DNA of 64,000 nucleotides from Paraphaeosphaeria minitans (taxonomy: Eukaryota > Ascomycota > Dothideomycetes > Pleosporales > Didymosphaeriaceae): NCBI GenBank assembly GCA_015832175.1, contig WJXW01000009.1:868001-932000 (forward strand), read 5' to 3'. Positions 36,770-49,254 of the stretch are shown here, one piece after another. The stretch's first letter is position 1; each line of letters begins with the position of its first letter. A program made the position numbers and the translations under genes. Under the pieces are notes generated by a model. It was given only the letters and a program-made list of their open reading frames with translations, was not told the DNA's origin and made no database searches.

Positions 36770-37890
36770 ATATCTTCTAACGCTAATGGATGTCTTTAAG
36801 AAAGTCTTACTAAACTTTATAACTAGATTTCTACTAGTAAAGGATTAAGGTAACTATGGTTTTAATATAATCTTTATAATTATATACAACTTCTCTAAGA
36901 TAGCTATCTATATCCCTATATAGGAAATATAGGATGTAAAGGAATTTATAGAAGCCTACTTCTAAGAGGTTATTTTAAAGTTTAGTATTTAGAAAGGTAT
37001 TATATTTAATAGGGGCCCTATCTTTACCTCCACTTTCTAAGCAGAAATATACTACTAACTATAAGTAAAGTGTAAGCTTAGCACTACTTTCTACTTTTAG
37101 ATACATAGGCAAATAAAGCGCTAGAATTAAACGCTTAAATAATACCTTTACATATTTATTACGTCTCTATAAATAAACTAGATTAAACTACTCCTAATAG
37201 CTTAATTTGCATATAACAACTTTATTCATAATTTTATAAAAACAATGCCTTTTTATACTATATATAGTAAGCACCCTATCCTTACTACGCCTCCTATAGA
37301 TAGTAGGCTAGAGCGGGAGCTACTAGATATAGTTAAGAGAGTAAAATATATATATATTGTATACGCATTACTTATAGAGCACCTATACTTAGTATAAGAG
37401 TATTAGAGCTAGTACTATAATAAGAAGTATAAGTAAGAGTTATTTTAAAAAGGCGACTTAGTCCTACTTAGTATAAAAAATATATACATGCCTTAATAAC
37501 TAAGTAAGAAGCTATTAGGAAAAGTTATTAGGCCCTTCTAAGTGTAGGATATAGTTAGAACGTAAGTATACTATCTATTCCTTCTACTACACTATTATAT
37601 TTATAACGTGTTTTATATTTCCCTTTTTAAATAATAGAAACTAAGGCTAGGAGTAAAAGACATTAACACCTAACTACTAGAGGTTATACCTAAAAAAGGA
37701 GAAGCCTAGAAAGTAGAAGAAATCCTAGCTAAGTAAATAGAAAAGGGGTAAAAGTAATACCTACTCTACTAGAAAGGCTATAATAAGACTTACGATACCT
37801 AGATTCTAAAATTAAGATTTAAAGATATAGATAACTTAGTCTAAAGTTTTAAAGAGAAAAGAGCTACGTATATAAAGAAAAAGTAAAAAA
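36770..37890 (+). pseudogene. GypB-1 integrase C-terminal part and chromodomain
   Basis: Readable plus-strand pieces: M-D-V-F-K-K-V-L-L-N-F-I and V-K-D-(stop)-G-N-Y-G near 36785-36855; the second catalytic Asp region reads I-I-F-N-R-G-P-I-F-T-S-T-F near 37000-37040 (Gypsy pattern S-D-R-G-x-x-F). The Glu region I-H-R-Q-I-K-R-Q-N near 37105 has Lys for the catalytic Glu (G-to-A). A chromodomain follows at about 37700-37860: K-V-E-E-I-L-A-K, then Y-L-L-Y-(stop for W)-K-G-Y-N and D-T-(stop for W). Cop-2 begins just after it. Confidence 0.85.
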
Positions 37891-37895
37891 TATAA
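37891..37895. repeat. Target-site duplication TATAA, left copy (Cop-2)
   Basis: TATAA precedes Cop-2 and recurs at 45224-45228. The uninterrupted site can be seen in the opposite-strand GypB copy near 51110-51130. Confidence 0.92.
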
Positions 37896-38090
37896 TGTTA
37901 AAGTAAAACACTCACTTCCGTGATTCTTTCTAGATCCACTGATTCATATCACGGGATTCTTGCCAAGAGGCTTATTTCTTTTGTATATAGTCTACCCTTT
38001 TAGCATCCTTTCCTACAATTAGCTATTTGTATTCTTTACAACTCTGCTCCTAAATATCCTATAATAGTTTAAGCCCTTTTTACTATAATA
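37896..38090 (+). repeat. Cop-2 5' LTR
   Basis: 195 bp, TGTTAAAGTAAAACACTC to TACTATAATA. It is followed by GTTATAAGCCTAGCGCTTAG, shared with Cop-1 and Cop-3, the probable primer-binding region. Confidence 0.94.
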
Positions 38091-38189
38091 GTTATAAGCC
38101 TAGCGCTTAGAATGTAGGATAATTCTCCCTACCTACTTAGTAACACTTAAATTATTATATAACACTCTATTTAGAACCTCTCTACAATA

Positions 38190-41100
38190 TAACCCCTTTA
38201 TTTCTAATTACGAAAATTGTTAAAATAGCAGAAGTACAGCTTATTAATTGCGCTAGCTAGCTTTACTAGTTTATCTAGCTTTTATTCTAAGTAAACTTAA
38301 AAGGAATCTAGAACTAAATTAACCTAGAGGCGATTAACGCTCTAGTAATTAATTACGTAAAGCTAGAATAACCTCTACTCCTACAGAAACTATTACTAAT
38401 TGCGGATATAGCTTCTATAGCGAGTATTTAATTATACAAAGCAGAGCTTACTAAGTATAAAATAGATAAGGAGAGCTTTCCTTTATAAATAGCAGAATAT
38501 AGAGTAGCAGTTTTAGACTAGTAAGTAGACTATACTAAGATATAGAATTTCTAGACTTAAGTAAACGCTATAGTATCGCCTAATCTACTTACTCCTACTA
38601 TAATTACTCTAGTTAATATACGCTAAACTACGCTTTAGTCCCTAATTTAACTCTTAAAGGAAGATCTCGCACTAAATAAAGGAGCTATATAAAATAATAT
38701 TTAAGCTTTATACTGCGCTTATCTTAAGAAGACTAAGTAGGCAAGATAAAGTCCTAAAACCTAGTTTAAAGAGTAGTAGCTCCTCTATTAAAAAGCGAAG
38801 ACCTACTTAATTAGTGAAATTAGTAGACTACTTACTACCTAAGATTTCCTAGATGTAATTGCCGCGCGTATAGCACTAAATTAGGCCTAATTAATAAACT
38901 TATAGCTAATCTAGGATAAGACGCTAGGATAGAATTAGATTACGCTAGACAATCTAGGGAAGGTATTTTTAGCGCTTATTTAGAAGTACTTAATCTAATC
39001 TAGTTCTAATAAAACAAGTGGGGTATTCGCCACTTTTAATAGATTATTAAGACAATCTACTAACTCTAATAGTTCTAGTTTATCTAATTAGATAAAGAAA
39101 CAACTAAACTGTTTCTATAAGCCCTATACTTATAGGTGGAAACTAATAGAGTGCTAAAGACTTTAAACCGCAATAGCTAGATCACCCTAGGATAGAATAT
39201 TGTTATTTAATCTTACTAATAAAGAAAGATTAGAGATCTTTAATTAACTTAAGCAGCCTAAGTAGTTAAACCTTTATAATGCGATTATAAAGGTAGAATA
39301 GAATAAGAAATAATTCTCTACTAAGACTATTAAGTATTCTAGTAGTATTACTACTACTCTACTAAACCTATTTAATCTGCCTATAGACAATAGAGCATTA
39401 GGTGTCTACTCTACTCTATATTCTAACACTTATCCTCTGTTAGAATGTATAATACTAGATAGTGCTATAGCAGTTTATCTAGTTAATAATTGCAAAAAAC
39501 TTATTCCTAGGACGTTTTAATTATTAAATAAGAGTATAGAGGTAGGTATATAAAGCCTCCTAATCTTAGGAATTAGTAATAGACTAATTAAGAACGCTTT
39601 GCATAGGAAAAATAGAAGATTTATAGAAGATCTGCTGCTCTAAGGAGTAAGAGTAGTAGAAGGTTTTTATATAAATATTGTATTAGAAGCTCTTTTAAAG
39701 AAAATAAAGATTAAGTACCTTAGTTTAGATTAGACTTTTAGAATTAGAAGTCTAGAATAAAGTGTTATCTTAGTAAACCTAAAATATAAGTATAACTTTA
39801 CTTTTCTATAATATAAGCTAATCCGCTCTTATCTAACTATTATAAGTGTAACTACTAAAGGATTATTCTAAGTTAATATTAAGAGATTAGATTCTAAGGA
39901 CCTCTAGCACCTTTAAGTAGGGTATATAGAAAGTAAAGCCTTATAAGCTCTAGTAACTGCAGCCTAAAGTGTAAAGATTACTAGAATGTTAAGAAAGGAT
40001 TATAAGCACTATACTACTATACACGTAACCTAGATAATCTCTAGGAGACTTAGAGAACAATTACCTAGGCTATTTTACTTATTATCCTAGGATCTATTTA
40101 ATATGCCTACTACTTAAAATAAAGAAAACTAGGTTTTGCTAATTAAAGAAAATTTTAGTAAAAAACCTTACGTTTTTAACCTTAAAACAAAGACGCTTTC
40201 TAAAATAATAAGAGTGTAGTAGGATTTCTTAGCTCTTATTAATACAAAATATAAGCTTTAAATTATAAAAATCTACTAGAATAATAATATAGCAACACTT
40301 CTATAGAGAGGGAAATCCTAGTATTAATTTTAGGCTAATTAGGAAAAAATAATAATTAGTAGACTACTGCCCTATACGTATAAGCCTAATGGCGCTGTAG
40401 AAAGAGTAGGCTAGGAGCTTATAATAAAAGTAATTAAAATATAAATAAGTGTAAATCTACTATTAAATCTCTAGCCTAAGATTATATAAGCGGTATACTA
40501 GCTCTAAGGAATAATTCCTAGCCTAGTATTAGGCTGTTAATTACCTAATAAAACGTTAAATACTTAGTTTAGACAATATTTTTGTTATTTTAAACTAGTA
40601 AAAACATAATATAAAATAGCTAATCTTTGTCTAAACTAGAGTACTGTCTACACTTATAGCTGCTAAGCTTACCTTTTAGATTAGGAGCGTGCAGCTAGGC
40701 AAGACAGAAGAGAATTTAAAGTAAATCCTAGAGGCTATATTAGATATCTAGTAGGCTATAAAGCTTCTAATATCTACTAAATATAGATTCCCTAGCTTAA
40801 TTAGGTAATTACTATATAAAACGTAAGGTTTAATAAGTTCTTATTCTATAAAGGATTAGAGGAATAATCTATTCTAAAGATAAAAGTGTTAAAAATAGTA
40901 GAAAGCCTCTAAAAAAAAGAGCTAAATAATCTAAGAGAAGCGTATAAAAACGCGCTTAATATTCTTTCTAAAATAAATAAGTATATAAGAACTACTACTA
41001 GACCTATAGGTAACCTTTAGGTGATTAAAAGCAAAGTAGGCTAGCTAAGTAATTAGGAATCTAAGGTACTTACTACTAAGTAAGCTGTAGGCTTAGCTAG

Positions 41101-43262
41101 CTAGTAGCTAAGAATTTACTTAAGTAGGAAAAGAAGTATAGAACTTATAACCCCTAATTAGACACTAGAGCTAGGTAATCTTAGGGGTGATCTGTTAAGT
41201 AATTAAGAAATATCTAGTAGCTACTAAAACACTACTAAGAGAGCTTGCCTGCTAGAATCTAGGGATTTAATACTCTATTTATTAGTAGAAACTAATTAGG
41301 TTACTAATTAACCTAGCGTAGATAACTTAATTACGCTAGATAAAGTAGATAACTTACTAGCGCGCTAAAGGCGAAGGTAGATCTATTTAGAGGTAAGTAG
41401 AATAAGTAGGCAAAATTGTAGTAAAGCACTAGAAATTAACTAATTAATAAATCGCTATCTGCTATTGTAAAGATTAAGGAAGTAAAATAATTAAGATAAT
41501 AAGCTAAAGGGTAGGTAGAAGCTAGGTGCTTATGTACTAATTGCTAATTATTTTTAAAGTAATCTTAATGTAATATTAGAGCACACGTTTATACTAGAAG
41601 TAGTAGAGGTCTAGTTTAAGTAAGAAGAATATATTATACTAAATATAATAGTATTTGCTTTATACTTAGAAAGGCGCCTAGAGCGTCTTATACAGCTTAG
41701 ACTTATAGAGATAAGCTTATACTAGAGCTAACTCTATAGAAATACCTTTATAATTATCTATATAGGAAGCTATTCCTCCTTACTACTTATAAGGAGATTT
41801 TAACTTTGTAAGATAAAGGTACCTAGACAGAGATTAAATAATTAGAGGTGTTAGAGCGACTACTCCCTTTAAAGTGGGTCTTTACCTATAAGTTTAATTA
41901 AAATAGATACTTTAAAAAGTGCAAAGCTTAAATTGTTATAAAAAGAGATCTTTAGAAAAAGAATACTCTCTACTTTACTTATACTACTACCCTAGTAGTA
42001 AGATCTTTTTAATTAGCTATAGCTCTAGTAGCAGAATTTAATCTAGAAATCTTATAATTTAACGTAGTAGGAGTGTTTCTAAATACTTTTATTATAGCTA
42101 ATAACCTAGTAACTTATGAATTACCTAAGGGTTTTAAAAAGCTAGGAAAGTGTGTAAGATTAAATTAAGCTTTATATAGCTTAAGAGATTCACCACTTCT
42201 TTAGTATAAGAAATTTGTGAGATTACTTTAATCTTATAGACTTTTAGCTTCGCTAGAAGAGCTATGCCTTTTCTTTAATAGTGATTAAAGTATTATTATT
42301 TTATTTTATATTAATAATATTCTTCTTCTCTATTATAGGAATAAAAAGAAAGAAGCCTTAGATTTTTAGAAAAAAATTGTAAATAAATACAAGATTAAAT
42401 TAAAAGGACTAGTAGAGTAGTTCCTAGGTGTTTAAGTAATTAGGGACAGAGAAGTAAGATTAATTTCTCTAGTCTATAATACCTATATTAATAAAATTAT
42501 AAAAAAGTTTAACCTTTTAAACTCTAGGAGCTTCCCTCCTACACCTCTATTAGTAGAAGATCTTGTTCTAAGCACAGGAGAAGCTACTTCTTAATAAATA
42601 AAGCTCTTTTAAGAAGAGGTAAGATTAGCTCTCTACATAGTAATTATACTACGCCTAGATATAGCCTTTGCAGTGTTAAAGCTATTACACTTTCTAATAA
42701 ATCTAAGTAAAGAACACTTTGCTGCTATTAATTATATAATCCTTTACCTCTATTAAACTAGATAGTAGGCTATAGTCTTTAGTGGCTACAATAGACCTAA
42801 TCTACTAATATGTGGAGATGCCTCTTTTACTAATAATCTAATATTACGGTAATCTTCCTATAGATATATTATCCTATTGTTTAGAGGAGCTATCCTATAG
42901 AAAGTAGCTTAACAGAATATAATTACTACTTTAATAATAGAAGCAGAGCTTCTAGCGCTTAAATATATAAGTAAAAAAGCTATAGTGATTAAGAGATTCT
43001 TTACTAAGCTTACTCTAGATCTAGGACCTTTATAAAAGGTCTATTACAATAATCTTTAAACTATTTGTTTAGTAATTAGAAAGAACAAAAGAATCACTAC
43101 TTAACTGCGCTATATAGATATTTAAAACATATAGTTATAGTAAGAGCATGCAAAAGGATTATTTTAAGTAGAATATCTTCTAACTAGCAAAATGCTAGTA
43201 GATGGCCTTATAAAGGCTTTTACTTATTAGTAGTTTAATAGATTTAAAAGGCTATTAAATCT
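38190..43262 (+). pseudogene. Cop-2 gag-pol polyprotein
   Basis: Order on the plus strand: gag-like region about 38190-39500; integrase about 39800-40900, with K-P-N-G-A-V-E-R (catalytic Glu region) near 40385 and a C-terminal piece N-P-R-G-Y-I-R-Y-L-V-G-Y near 40722; RT about 41820-42450 with L-P-K-G-F-K-K-L-G-K, A-L-Y-S-L-R-D-S-P and the active site F-Y-I-N-N-I-L at 42304 (Asp-Asp to Asn-Asn); RNase H about 42560-43262 with R-L-D-I-A-F-A and a final A-F-T-Y-(stop)-(stop)-F-N-R-F. These motifs are diagnostic for Copia. Several joins and many TAG/TAA. Confidence 0.9.
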
Positions 43263-45027
43263 ATAAAATATAAGTATAATAATTATAGAATAAGAGTAGG
43301 TAAGTAGAGAAATAATCTATTAACTACCTAAAATTATTAATTTAGAGCTAGGAAATAAGAAAAGAAAAAGAAAAGAAAAAAAAGATTAGAGAGAGAATAG
43401 GAATTAGAGGAAGAAGAGATTAAAGAGCTTATCTATAAATATATAGACTTTTTTTCTCCTCTACTTAATTATAGGGGTGTAAGAATCTCCTTTATAATTA
43501 GTAGTAGGAGATTCACCTTATTCTCCTTCTCTCCTCTTCTCTATAGTAGGTAATTCTTTACTCTATCTACCTCCTCTACCTCTCCTTTAATTAGTAGTAG
43601 GTAATAGCTTACTCTAGCCTCCCCTCCTTTAATTAGTAAGAGGAGAAGCACTTACCTAGTCTCTACTTTACTTTAGAGCTAATAGGCCGCTTATCTAGCT
43701 ATTTTAATTAGGGTATTAGCTGCGACCGCGCTGCTCCTTAATAGGTAAGGTAGGAGGGTAATTACTCTATCCTCTACTAAGGATTAGCTAAGAGGGAGGG
43801 AGTAGAATAGTAGCTATATACTAAACTTACTCTTCTTAATTACTAGTAGAAGGAGGAGCTTATAAGGCTACTTTAACCCTTTTATATAGCTTAGTAATTA
43901 GCCTCTTCTATAAAAAGTATTAGCTAAACCTAGAAAGAATTTTAAAATAAAAGCTTATATTAGCACCCTCTAATAGTTAATAGTAGATAAAATCTATAGC
44001 TAGAGTCTAAATATACGGCTGACTACAGAAATAATTAGCAAAATTAGCTAAAGTAATAAAATAACCTTATATATAGTAGTATAAGAGTAAGTAAAGTAGG
44101 TATAGCAGCGCCTACCTAAGCTTAAAGCGTTATTATAGTAGTGTTTATTACTTTTTCTTACTAGAGCTCTTTTTAAGTAGCCTAAATAGTTTACTTATCT
44201 AAGAGCACTAAGTAATTGCTAAAGACCTAGAGCTAGGGTAAGAGGAGCTAGTAAAATAGGAGAAGTAAAAGGATCTTAGTAGAAGGATTAAGAGCTTTAT
44301 TTAGTAGCTTTTACAGCTTTTACTATGTGTGCTTTAGCTAGGTTATTAGATATCTAAAAGAGTTAGTAAAGCTCTAAATAATAGAAAAAGCGTAAGGTAA
44401 TAATTAGAAGAAGATAACCTACTATAAAATAGTAGGATTTAAAGGCTTAAACTAGTAGGCTTAAATTAGATAGGAGGTTAAAGCGTTAAAAGTAAAAGAT
44501 TAAAGAGAGAAGATTAAGCGCTAGTAAAGGGCTTATATGCTCTACCGCCTATTTAATTATTAAGCGCTAAATACACTCCTTCTTTACTACTTATTTCTCT
44601 TACTACTACTCCTTCCTAATTAAAACACGCCTACCTATTGTACTTACTAGCTAGTAAGAGCGGGGAAATTACCTTATAGTTAATAGGAAGTAAGTAAAAA
44701 GAGTAGTAGAATAGAAGTGTTTACGCTCTAAGCCTTTATGCTATGCTTATAAGCTCCTAACCTACTAGAAGAAGAGATTCTAGATATAATTTATAATAGG
44801 ATTTGTGATTTAAAAGATAAACAGCGATTGTTTCGCTATTATAATAAATAGGGGGTGATAGAATCGCTATTCTTAAGATAAGGAGATTTAGAAGAACAAT
44901 TCTTAATAGTTTTTTAATCTTTAAATAGCCTTTAGATGGTTTTTTAAAGATCTTTAGGAAGGATTTAGACAATTATAGATTACTTCTTAGGATAGGTGAT
45001 CTGCTTTAAGCAATCACCTAGGGGGTG
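43263..45027. other. Cop-2 extra 3' region
   Basis: Equivalent to 27651-29400 in Cop-1, in the opposite orientation. The plus (sense) strand gives a Lys/Glu/Leu-rich reading, for example I-A-K-D-L-E-L-G and E-E-L-V-K near 44220-44260; the minus strand also gives a long frame with RIP-type stops. The uninterrupted minus-strand stretch at 44757-44972 lies in neither of these frames and is probably chance. Pyrimidine-rich CCTCCTC/CTCTCC tracts occur at 43455-43640. No domain recognised. Confidence 0.45.
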
Positions 45028-45223
45028 TGTTAAAGTAAAACACTTACTTCTGTGATTCTTTCTAGATCCACTAATTTATATTATAGGATTCTTGCTAATG
45101 AGGCTTGTTTCTTTTGTATATAGTCTGCCCTTTCGGCATCCTTTCCTACAATCAGCTATTTGTATTCTTTACAACTCTACTCCTAAATATCCTGTGATAG
45201 TTCGAGCCCTTTTTACCATAATA
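45028..45223 (+). repeat. Cop-2 3' LTR
   Basis: 196 bp, TGTTAAAG to ACCATAATA. It keeps CTGTGATAGTTCGAGCC where the 5' LTR has CTATAATAGTTTAAGCC, i.e. only transitions. The duplication TATAA follows. Confidence 0.94.
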
Positions 45224-45228
45224 TATAA
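45224..45228. repeat. Target-site duplication TATAA, right copy (Cop-2)
   Basis: Same as 37891-37895; GypB sequence resumes with TATAATAAGAG. Confidence 0.92.
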
Positions 45229-45249
45229 TAAGAGTATATAGAACGTAGA

Positions 45250-46190
45250 TATAACGTATATTATTATAGAAGACTATAGCTTATAGAGTACTTATAGCTT
45301 ATTAAGGGTATCTACTTAAGGCCTATAGGCTAGCTTTTAAAAAGTAATCTAACTAAACTACGCGCTGCCTACGCCCCCCCTACTTATTATTCTTACAATC
45401 TTTACCCTCTTTACTATTCTTACCTACTACACCTTTAGTAGTAACTTCCTTCTTATTTTTTTTATTCCTATTGTCTAAGTTACCCTTATTACAATAAGGA
45501 GTAGACGCTAGATTAACCTAAAGTAAGCTATTAGTATACGTTTTAAGTGCAGAAAAGGTGTAAACTTACTATCTACTATAGAAAGGGAATAACTGCTTTA
45601 AGAGCACTAGTAATCTAATACTACTCTACTAAAATTAAACCTAGGTACTAAGGGCTAGTAATAGGCACCTAGGTCGCTACACCTATAAGTATACTAATAT
45701 AAGCTATAATGCGCTAGTAGTTAGCTAGCTCTAAGTTTAATTACTTTTACTAATAAGCTACCTTTAAGCTAATTACCTTTACACGCTTATTAGTCTTACG
45801 CTGGCCACCTAGGGTCTTTATAACTATAATATAATAATAATTATAAAGGGCGTATAGGCGAGTAAGGCGCCTATATATCGCCTTTAGCACCTATAAATGT
45901 TAGCTAAAGCGTATATAGAGCGCGTAACTCTAGATATACTAAGGTACAGCCTCTGTAATTACTCTTAATATAATAGTTATAGCGCTTATTCTTACTTCTT
46001 ATATAGTTCTTAGAAAGCTTTACTAAGTTCTACGCGTAGTATATATAAATTATTAGCACTACGTTATAGTCTATGTGCTTAGTATTAACGCTAAACGCAA
46101 AGATAGTAGTACTATATAAGTTAGACTTCTTAATATACTTAGGCACTAGGTAGTATAGTATTTTAAATAACTAAGAAAGTTATTTAAAGC
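45250..46190 (-). pseudogene. GypB-1 antisense reading frame (opposite to pol)
   Basis: Minus-strand counterpart of 50170-51030, with which it forms a long inverted repeat. The less ambiguous reading is given there. Here the Lys/Asn/Ser-rich C-terminal part is at about 45400-45500 and the Cys motif near 45970-46010. It lies between the Cop-2 insertion after the chromodomain and the 3' LTR. Confidence 0.45.
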
Positions 46191-46491
46191 TTAAGCACTT
46201 TATCTACGCTAAGTATATAGTAGTTATGTATTATATAGGTAGAGAGCACACAAAGATCAAAACAATATTAAAACTATATAGCTCTATCGCCTTATATTAT
46301 AAAAGGCTATAGCAAACAGAAAAAGTAGGAGCCTTATAATAAACAACACCTATAATACGTTTATAACACGCACTATCTACTTATACTGCGCTATTATTAC
46401 GCATATAACGCGCACTTCTATAGACACTCTTTTTTTCCCTATAGGGTGAGGTTTTTATTAAGGCTATAGCATGCTGTAGAGGACCGCAGCT

Positions 46492-46504
46492 AGAGGGGAG
46501 GTTC
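46492..46504 (+). other. GypB-1 polypurine tract
   Basis: AGAGGGGAGGTTC directly before the 3' LTR at 46505. Confidence 0.75.
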
Positions 46505-46719
46505 TGTAATAGGTAGATTATAATATTATTATAGTGTTGACGTATCTAGCGCTAAAGACTTATAAAGGGCCTATACGCTAAGCGAGCTAGCTGCGTAAAA
46601 CCTACACTGCGCCCTAACTCTATACAAGATAAGTATTATTCTATTAATACTATTAAGTTATTCTTTCACTGTCCTCCCTAGTGTGAAGTAAATACTATTA
46701 CCTATGACTAGACCTTACA
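46505..46719 (+). repeat. GypB-1 3' LTR
   Basis: 215 bp, TGTAATAGG to AGACCTTACA. It aligns to 15257-15470 with almost only C/T and G/A differences. The TTACA end is unmutated here. CTTTG follows. Confidence 0.92.
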
Positions 46720-46724
46720 CTTTG

Positions 46725-48200
46725 TAGTATATACACTAATATACTAGCCTACACTAGCTATGCTAGTGCAGACCTAGATATTAGTATTAGCCTACTAGCC
46801 TAATACTAACGCTAAATAGTAAGGGTTTAGCTATATATAATTGCAAATAGGTTTAAACCGTTTATGTTATTTACCTAGAGGGATAATAAACGTAGGCTCT
46901 AGACGTATAGGCTAAGAAGCGCGGAATCTATAGGTCTCTACACTAGTATTTTTATTTCTTATTATATAGTATTTAGCAATGTATTAGTGAATAAAACACT
47001 AAGTAAAAATAGATAAAAACTTGCAGTAGTTAAATACTATATAGTAGTAAGGTAGGGGTAGTAGCGCAGCGTTGTTATACGACGCTATTTAACTATAACA
47101 GTTTAGAATAGATTGTGCATATAGTATTCGACTAGTATTAGGCAAGTTATTATATATTAGTTTCTATAGTAGTAAGACCTAGTTCTTAATCTAGATTAGG
47201 CGCGTTACTAATATAATATAGGCTATAGTTATATGTGCTCCCACAACCCTACTACTTATATTAATCCTATAAGTCTTGTATATTAAGTAGGGGTATAAGG
47301 ACGTGTTTCTTAAATAACGAAAAGCGGTAGTAAAAGTAGAAAGTAATAATATATAGATAGTATTTTATAAAGTTGTAGGCTAATTATTATTATATAATAG
47401 TAGAAGTAAGGCGCCACTTGTTAAATTATAGTATAAATTAAAGTAGGTTATACTAAAAGTTATTAGCAGTAAAGAAAGTTATAAAGAGAGTAGGGCTTTT
47501 TAGTTACTAAATCTAGGAGGAATTAGTATAGTATTAGGTAAAACATAGTAGGCTTACTACGTACTATAGTATTAAACTTCTTTCCTTCTAGGTCCTAATA
47601 TGGCCTAGTTCCTTATATTTAAGCTCCTATGCAAATAATAGAGCTAATAAGAAACTGTCCTCTATCGCGTGTAGAGAATGCGGCATAGATATCCTTAGTT
47701 TATATAAGGTTGCTATTTACAATATGCCTTACTATAAAACTAGTATAGGTAATAAACAACTAGCGTATAATAGTGTTAAAAGTAGTAAATTAAAATTAAG
47801 AGTGTCTTACAAATCTTTTATCTTTATAGTAAAGAATAAACTGTACTAAAGTAAGAAGGTCTACAGTTTATAGGCAAGGTTTGTTAAAGTCTCCTATACT
47901 AGTAGGGTATAGGGATAGAAAAGCTAGACTAAAATAGTGTTTACTTTAGGTAAATTTACTGATAGGTATAGCTTATACTACACTTATAAAAAGGTATACT
48001 ATATTTATGTAAGTCTAAATTTAAGCGGAAAAAGCCTTAAACTCTAAAGTGTTTACCCTAAGATTACAGATAGTAGACATTTTAGGAGTTTTATAGTTAG
48101 CGTTATCTAGAGCTTTTTTATCTTGCTGTAATTAGCTAGTATCTTTTTTTCTATTATATTTACTCTTATAATTTTCTGTTATAGTAGATATAGATAAGTG
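46725..48200 (+). pseudogene. Unrecognised degraded reading frame between the two GypB copies
   Basis: On the plus strand one frame (in phase with 46721) reads as protein for over 1 kb with TAG/TAA breaks. Examples: A-A-L-L-Y-D-A-I near 47065, Y-S-I-R-L-V-L-G-K-L-L-Y-I-S-F-Y near 47125, L-N-L-G-G-I-S-I-V-L-G-K-T near 47510 and L-L-G-P-N-M-A near 47590. I do not recognise it with certainty. The first motifs remind me of a region upstream of the helicase in some fungal telomere-linked RecQ-type ORFs, but no helicase motif follows and this is a weak recollection. It may be the continuation of host frame X, although the frame is shifted relative to a direct join at 15256/46725. Confidence 0.35.
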
Positions 48201-49222
48201 GGTAGCGCTAAATCTAGTTAAGGTGCTAGTATTAGGCGAGGTATTAGTACTAGAAAAACTTAAAGAGGTGTTAGGTAGAGACTAAATAACCTCTAAGTCC
48301 TACTCTATAGAACTATTAAGAGGAAGCGATATAAGTGTATTATAATTAAGAATAATATTATAGTATCTTAAGTAGTTTATAATTGGAAATAATAACCACC
48401 CTTGCACTATATATTGCCGCACTTAGTAGTTTTTTTAAAATTGCTAGTTAACTTAATTAGGATTATTGCTATCTACCTAGATAGGATTTAGAATAATAAT
48501 CTCCACTTATTATAGTAGACGAGGGTGTTAAGTAAAAGGTATTATAGTGTTGACTACAAAATTATAGATATAACCTTTATAGTGGTATTAGGCGCCCTAG
48601 TGCGTATAAACCTCTATTATAACTTAAATACGTGTAAGTAGGCATTCCTCCATATCAGTAAGGGGTAGTAATAATAGAGGTAATAGGCTAGGATCTATGT
48701 TATTTTTAGCTCTATAAAGTGGCACAAAATTAGCGCTACTAAATTTATTTTAATCTTTTTAATAGTCTACACATTCCCCTTAAATAACTTCTAAGTAGAA
48801 CCACCTATAGTTATAAGTAGGACAGATATTTAATTATATCTAATTAAGTTTAGTATAAAACTTAGATATATATATACTTTTCTTCTATAGGTAGATAAGT
48901 AGGATTATTCTACTAATTAGCCTAATTATTAGTAATTATAAAATCTTTAGTAGTAATAGCTCTATTATTAAATTTGTTATTACTATAAGTTATAAGCCTA
49001 TTAAAGACTAATACTTAGTCTAATACGTCTAAGGTAGGTATAGGTTACTAAGGAGTAGATGCTGTACATTATGTATATATAATTATAGACGCAGTTGTTG
49101 GCTATTATATAGCTAGTAGTACTAGATAATTCTAGGCAAAGGTGGTTATAGTAATAGAATTCTAGATAGAGATTACAGCGTAAAACCTATTTAATAAAAT
49201 AATAGTTAAAGTAGTAATCTAA
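48201..49222. other. Unassigned stretch
   Basis: No LTR, transposon domain or RNA gene was seen. The composition is as in the rest of the window. It contains three-letter rich text (ggtattagtactag near 48240) but no long simple repeat. Confidence 0.4.
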
Positions 49223-49254
49223 ATGCCTCTAGAAGAGCTTATAAGCTGTATATT

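Larger units (their letters stand above)
37896..45223 (+). mobile_element. Cop-2: complete Ty1/Copia retrotransposon, degraded
   Basis: 7328 bp, plus strand, LTRs at 37896-38090 and 45028-45223, duplication TATAA. It has the same organisation as Cop-1 read on the opposite strand: LTR, gag, integrase, RT, RNase H, a 1.76 kb extra region, LTR. It inserted in GypB-1 just 3' of the chromodomain. RIP-type stops throughout. Confidence 0.95.
36758..46719 (+). mobile_element. GypB-1, 3' part, split by Cop-2
   Basis: Plus-strand GypB sequence from inside integrase to the 3' LTR. The preserved parts are 36758-37895 (integrase, chromodomain) and 45229-46719 (antisense reading frame region, polypurine tract, LTR). 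Cop-2 sits between them with duplication TATAA. About 650 bp of GypB, by comparison with 49630-54591, is missing between the break at 18500 and the start here. The 5-bp flank CTTTG at 46720 nearly matches CGTTG before the LTR at 15257, so this and 15257-18500 may be the two ends of one element. Confidence 0.85.

Noticed and set aside
44757..44972. 71-codon minus-strand stretch in Cop-2
   Set aside because: Lies in the extra 3' region in a frame that does not match the long frame seen in Cop-1; probably chance.
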